From contig NZ_CP064689.1 in assembly GCF_023100945.1 (NCBI RefSeq), forward strand, positions 2,276,001-2,340,000: a DNA stretch of 64,000 nt. The letters run 5' to 3'. A model generated the notes under the pieces. That model saw only the letters and a list, made by a program, of their open reading frames with translations, was not told the origin of the DNA and ran no database searches. The translations under genes and the position numbers were made by a program. Source of the DNA: Bradyrhizobium sp. 200. GTDB lineage: Bacteria; Pseudomonadota; Alphaproteobacteria; Rhizobiales; Xanthobacteraceae. Positions 60,948-64,000 of the stretch are shown here, one piece after another (position 1 is the first letter of the stretch; each line of letters starts with the position of its first letter).

Positions 60948-61484
60948 ATGAAACGCAATACTCGCAATCTCAGTCTTGCCCAGCATGCCCGGCTGCGCAA
61001 CGAGGCTGTCCGATTGAAAGACGACGGGCTTGACTACATTCAGATCGGTCGCGAACTCGATGTGACGACCATCGCCGCGCGTGACCTGTGTATGCAGCAT
61101 CAGCAGTTTGCCAAACGGCAATCGGGATTGTCCGATGTGCCGCGGTTGCCGCACAGGGTAATCCAACTGTTTCTGAACGGGCGCTATGCAAACCTCATCG
61201 GCCAGACAGTTTCCATCCGCACCAGGTATCTGGCCGATATCGCTTCATTGTACTCGAAGAGCGACTTGTTGTGCGAGCAGGGCATCGGGCGCCTCACCGT
61301 GGCCCGCATCGAGCAGCGGCTGGCGGCGCAGGATCGGCGCTTTCGCGCGCCCGATGAAACACTTGCCGAAGTGATCTGCCGATTTCGCCCCCGTCCGGCA
61401 CGGAGCGCCATGCACCGGGCCTCCCGCGCCATGCTCCAGAGCGAAGCTCTTCTTATTGACGGAATTGCGGGATTCGAGGTCTGA
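60948..61484 (+). CDS. Unknown protein with HTH-like N-terminus and alpha-CTD-like helix-hairpin-helix
   Basis: This 178-residue protein lies in the iron-transport block. Residues about 15-50 (EAVRLKDDGLDYIQIGRELDVTTIAARDLCM) look like a helix-turn-helix. Residues about 95-128 (IASLYSKSDLLCEQGIGRLTVARIEQRLAAQ) resemble the RNA polymerase alpha C-terminal domain, which binds UP-element DNA. The two together suggest a DNA-binding or RNA-polymerase-interacting regulator, though this is inference from short matches. It lies between tonB and the sigma factor gene and has its own Shine-Dalgarno-like GGGAGG. Confidence 0.6.
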   Translation: MKRNTRNLSLAQHARLRNEAVRLKDDGLDYIQIGRELDVTTIAARDLCMQHQQFAKRQSGLSDVPRLPHRVIQLFLNGRYANLIGQTVSIRTRYLADIASLYSKSDLLCEQGIGRLTVARIEQRLAAQDRRFRAPDETLAEVICRFRPRPARSAMHRASRAMLQSEALLIDGIAGFEV

Positions 61485-61851
61485 CATGCCGCGCATGAAC
61501 ACTCGGTTGGTGCTGCGGCACGGACGGGTGCCATTCCCTCGATGACAGAGTGCGAACTGAGGCGCCCAATTCGACGAAAGGTCTCGGTTCGGCTCGTGCT
61601 GCTTGGAGCCTATCTAAACATCCGCAGTTGTGAAACGCCTGAGGCACTATTAGAGAGAAGGCAGGTTGGGCCCTCGCGGTAGCTGCCTGTCGAGTAATCC
61701 AGGCTTCGACGTCCGGGCAGGGATGAGCGGGACCAGCACTTATTGTGAGGACCGCGCGTGCGATGAACATCGCGTGCGGGGAACGTGATTTGCGCGACCT
61801 TTTCGCAATCCTGCAATCGGCCCGCGCCAGTCGTCCGGTGGAGCGCTTGAC
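61485..61851. other. Intergenic region before the ECF sigma gene
   Basis: No gene is supported in these 367 bases. A 47-codon frame from ATG 61542 has no recognisable features. The stretch probably carries the promoter of the sigma factor gene, but I cannot place -35/-10 elements confidently. Confidence 0.4.
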
Positions 61852-62364
61852 GTGAAGGGGAGCGATAGCCGCAGTGTGATTTTTCTCGCACATCGTGCAG
61901 CTCTGATCGAATATGCGACACCAATTCTCGGCTCCCGCGAGACGGCCGAGGATATCGTGCAGGAAGCATTCCTCAAATTCGTGCCGCCCCGGCCGGCAGC
62001 CGACGCGCCCGAGCAGCCTGCAGCCTATCTCTACCGCATCGTCCGCAATCTTTCGCTCGATCTCCTGCGGCGCAAGAAGCTCGAAAGCCGGGATCCGCTC
62101 GACGAAACGTCCTATTGGGCGATGCCGCGTCCCGAGGCCTCGCCGGAACAGAGCGCCTTGTTGCGCGACGACATCCGCCAGATCGCTGCGATGCTCGCTG
62201 AAATGCCGACAGAAACCAGGATCGCCGTCGAAATGCACCGTTTTGGAGGGCACAAGCTTCAGGACATTGCGGCGCATCTCGGTCTCTCGGTCGCAACAGT
62301 GCACCGGATGATCCATACGGCCCTGGTGGATATCGCGAAGCGGACCGGCCGCGAGCAAACGTGA
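61852..62364 (+). CDS. ECF sigma factor, FecI-type
   Basis: A GTG start at 61852 gives 170 residues. Sigma region 2 reads ILGSRETAEDIVQEAFLKF and the -10-contacting YLYRIVRNLSLDLLRRKKLESR. Region 4 reads MPTETRIAVEMHRFGGHKLQDIAAHLGLSVATVHRMIHTAL. The short linker and the partner FecR-like gene 107 bases downstream identify the FecI group, which redirects RNA polymerase to the receptor gene when the outer-membrane receptor binds its iron chelate. Confidence 0.9.
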   Translation: MKGSDSRSVIFLAHRAALIEYATPILGSRETAEDIVQEAFLKFVPPRPAADAPEQPAAYLYRIVRNLSLDLLRRKKLESRDPLDETSYWAMPRPEASPEQSALLRDDIRQIAAMLAEMPTETRIAVEMHRFGGHKLQDIAAHLGLSVATVHRMIHTALVDIAKRTGREQT

Positions 62365-62471
62365 CATAATTCTCCCGATGTGAAAAAGAATCCCGACTTG
62401 TTCGTCTATTCAAGGCAGGCGAGACATGGATCGCCTGCTCTGGGGATAGGGCTCGGGACGAGGATCACGGG

Positions 62472-63503
62472 ATGTCGCTGAATGGGAATGGAGGCAAGCC
62501 CGAAGCCCTGTTGGACGAGGCGGCGGACTGGCTGCTGCGTCTTCGGGAAGCGGCGGGTGATCCGCGCGTACGGGATGACTTCAGCGCCTGGATTTCACGC
62601 TCCAGCGAGCACCATGCTGCGTGGCACCGCGTCCGGGAAAGCTGGCATCTGCTGGGCGAGGGAAAGCCTGTGTACGAGCACGTCTGGCGGCCACGGCCGC
62701 TGCAGGCGCCGTCAATTGGTGTCGGCAAGGGACCCCGCGTTCGGCCCGGAAATCATTCGCGCGTGACGCGGCGGCGATGGCAGTGGGCGGCGACCACCTC
62801 AGCCATTGGTCTGGCTGCCTGTCTGCTTGTCGTTGTCGTCCCTTCGCTTCTCTTGCGGCTGGAAGCGGACCATCTCACCACGACCGCACAAAGCCGGCTG
62901 GTAACGCTCGAAGATGGTACCACCGTCTATCTCGCCGCTGACAGCGCCATCAAGACGGACTTTTCGGCAAATCGGCGTCAGGTCCGTTTGCTGGCGGGGG
63001 AGGCGTTCTTTGATGTGATCCGCAATCCGGGGCGACCGTTCGTCGTCGATGCGAGCGGTGTGAAGGTTGAGGTGACGGGAACGGCCTTCGATGTCCGCCT
63101 CTCGTCGTCGGCGACGCAAGTAGAGCTCGCACGGGGCGCGGTCGGTGTCTCCTTCGACGCGGCCCAGCGCGGGTCCCTTGCCAGGCTGGCTCCGGGCCAG
63201 ATGCTGGTCGTCGATCGCAAATCGGGCGCGATGACAAAGAGCGATATCGCGCCTGAGGATATTGGCGCCTGGCGCGAAGGGAGATTGTTCGTCAACGATG
63301 CAACGATTGGCGCCGTCGTCGAACAGATACAGCGCTATCACACCGCATGGATCGCCGTTCCGGACGTCACGCTGGCGCAGCAGACAGTCACCGGCCTGTA
63401 TGACCTGCGCGACCCCGACCGCGCGCTGCGCGCGTTGGTGCAACCGTACGGTGGCAAGATTCGCGAGGTCTCCCGCTTCGCTCGCATTGTTTCGCGACTT
63501 TGA
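62472..63503 (+). CDS. FecR-like transmembrane regulator
   Basis: This 343-residue protein starts at ATG 62472. The cytoplasmic N-terminal DUF4880-type region (EAADWLLRLREAAGDPRVRDDFSAWISRSSEHHAAWHRV) binds the sigma factor. One membrane helix lies at about 100-122 (AATTSAIGLAACLLVVVV). The periplasmic FecR domain follows (RLVTLEDGTTVYLAADSAIKTDFSANRRQVRLLAGEAFFDV ... GTAFDVRL), with a C-terminal STN-like part (GLYDLRDPDRALRALVQPYGG). It relays the receptor's signal to the sigma factor. Confidence 0.9.
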   Translation: MSLNGNGGKPEALLDEAADWLLRLREAAGDPRVRDDFSAWISRSSEHHAAWHRVRESWHLLGEGKPVYEHVWRPRPLQAPSIGVGKGPRVRPGNHSRVTRRRWQWAATTSAIGLAACLLVVVVPSLLLRLEADHLTTTAQSRLVTLEDGTTVYLAADSAIKTDFSANRRQVRLLAGEAFFDVIRNPGRPFVVDASGVKVEVTGTAFDVRLSSSATQVELARGAVGVSFDAAQRGSLARLAPGQMLVVDRKSGAMTKSDIAPEDIGAWREGRLFVNDATIGAVVEQIQRYHTAWIAVPDVTLAQQTVTGLYDLRDPDRALRALVQPYGGKIREVSRFARIVSRL

Positions 63504-63644
63504 GTCGAATCTAAACTGCGAAGCCGTTTCTCGCGCTGAACGCGCGACAATCTTGAAAAAAACTATCGAGCCGATCGTCTTTAGTCGGGAAGCGCATTTC
63601 GAAAAAGAAAAATGCGCGGCGGCAGACTAGGGTACGGGGCTGTA

Positions 63645-64000
63645 ATGTGCGTTTCGAAGGCGACTATATTCAACGAAATCAATGAAAGAGCTGCAAACGT
63701 TGTACACATTGCGTGCCTTCTTGCGGCGATAGTTGCGGCGGACGGCGCCTCGCGTGCATTCGCGCAGGCGTCGCCCGGCTCTGGACTGGTTCAAGTCCAG
63801 GGTGATGACGCAGCGGCGCCACGAAACTTCAATATTCCCGCGCAGCCGCTCGGTCTTGCGCTCAATGTCTTCGGCCGCCAGTCCGGCCTGCAGGTGACAT
63901 TGTCCGCTGCAACCTCGCGCGGCCTGACCTCCAATGCCGTCAACGGCAGCTTTACCCCGGAGCAGGCGCTATCGCTCATGTTGCAAAACACGGGTGTCGC
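63645..64000 (+). CDS. TonB-dependent receptor with STN signalling domain (3' end outside window)
   Basis: ATG 63645 opens a frame that runs off the window. The first 46 residues look like a signal sequence (VVHIACLLAAIVAADGASRAFAQA). From about residue 66 the secretin/TonB short N-terminal domain is clear (FNIPAQPLGLALNVFGRQSGLQVTLSAATSRGLTSNAVNGSFTPEQALSLML). The domain contacts FecR. Its place after a FecI/FecR pair predicts a transducing siderophore receptor energised by the ExbB-ExbD-TonB genes upstream. The plug and barrel lie beyond the window. Confidence 0.82.
   Translation, partial: MCVSKATIFNEINERAANVVHIACLLAAIVAADGASRAFAQASPGSGLVQVQGDDAAAPRNFNIPAQPLGLALNVFGRQSGLQVTLSAATSRGLTSNAVNGSFTPEQALSLMLQNTGV

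Noticed and set aside
61453..62367. 304-codon minus-strand open frame over the sigma factor gene
   Set aside because: The plus strand encodes clear sigma region 2 and 4 motifs; the minus frame shows none.
1..64000. tRNA, rRNA, riboswitch or insertion sequence
   Set aside because: I looked for conserved tRNA loops, transposase motifs and terminal repeats and found nothing convincing; the only mobile-type element is the short hairpin at 38188.

Overview
The window is GC-rich DNA from an alphaproteobacterium, most likely Bradyrhizobium or a close relative. The grounds are the gene families present: a MIIA/DUF1521 protein of the rhizobial NopE type, abundant ABC transporters and acyl-CoA catabolism, FecI/FecR iron signalling, and a GC-rich interspersed inverted repeat at 38188-38267. 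No rRNA, tRNA, CRISPR array or insertion sequence was found.

Region 1 (1-16200) is an accessory block. It starts with the end of a TPR lipoprotein. Next comes a polymorphic toxin with a C-terminal nuclease and its YezG-like immunity gene (5' end damaged), then a DUF1521 self-cleaving protein and a small periplasmic protein. A 1174-residue LysM protein follows. The block ends with a tightly overlapping operon (10495-15582), the best candidate here for an undescribed system. Its first gene encodes a LysM domain, a proline-rich linker and 363 residues carrying 44 regularly spaced cysteines. After it come an unknown protein, a radical SAM/SPASM maturase, a second unknown protein and an NTF2-like protein. 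This looks like an unusually large, LysM-anchored RiPP-type system.

Region 2 (16341-19590) is a TPR-CHAT protease gene broken by two frameshifts. Region 3 (19689-24547) is a mixed set of detoxification-type enzymes: epoxide hydrolase, GAF-repeat protein, class II aldolase, GST and a DsbA-fold isomerase.

Region 4 (25077-39577) is a catabolic island built from two divergent operons. The left one encodes an acyl-CoA ligase, a TetR regulator, an SDR and a Baeyer-Villiger-type monooxygenase. The right one encodes a complete HAAT-type ABC importer followed by CoA transferase, enoyl-CoA hydratase (frameshifted), MaoC hydratase and CitE-like lyase, with a thiolase beyond. Together they suggest import, CoA activation and beta-oxidation-like breakdown of an unidentified ketone or carboxylic acid. 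A palindrome in the divergent promoter is the likely operator.

Region 5 (39588-45030) holds a DUF4173 membrane protein, an OmpR-type response regulator and its histidine kinase, plus a membrane-anchored GH3 enzyme. Region 6 (45085-53225) is a peptide/opine-type ABC importer operon with an M20 deacylase and a PPOX flavoprotein, divergent from an AraC regulator. Region 7 (53274-57504) holds an IclR regulator, an orphan substrate-binding protein, the relic of an SDR gene and a gamma-glutamyltransferase family enzyme. Region 8 (58417-64000) is an ExbB-ExbD-TonB unit, an unusual HTH/alpha-CTD-like protein, and a FecI-type sigma factor, FecR regulator and STN-containing TonB receptor that runs off the window end.

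Five separate single-base lesions interrupt three otherwise well-conserved genes (positions about 1079, 1198, 16535, 19000 and 36746). They may be real decay or draft-assembly errors, and reads should be checked before calling those genes dead.
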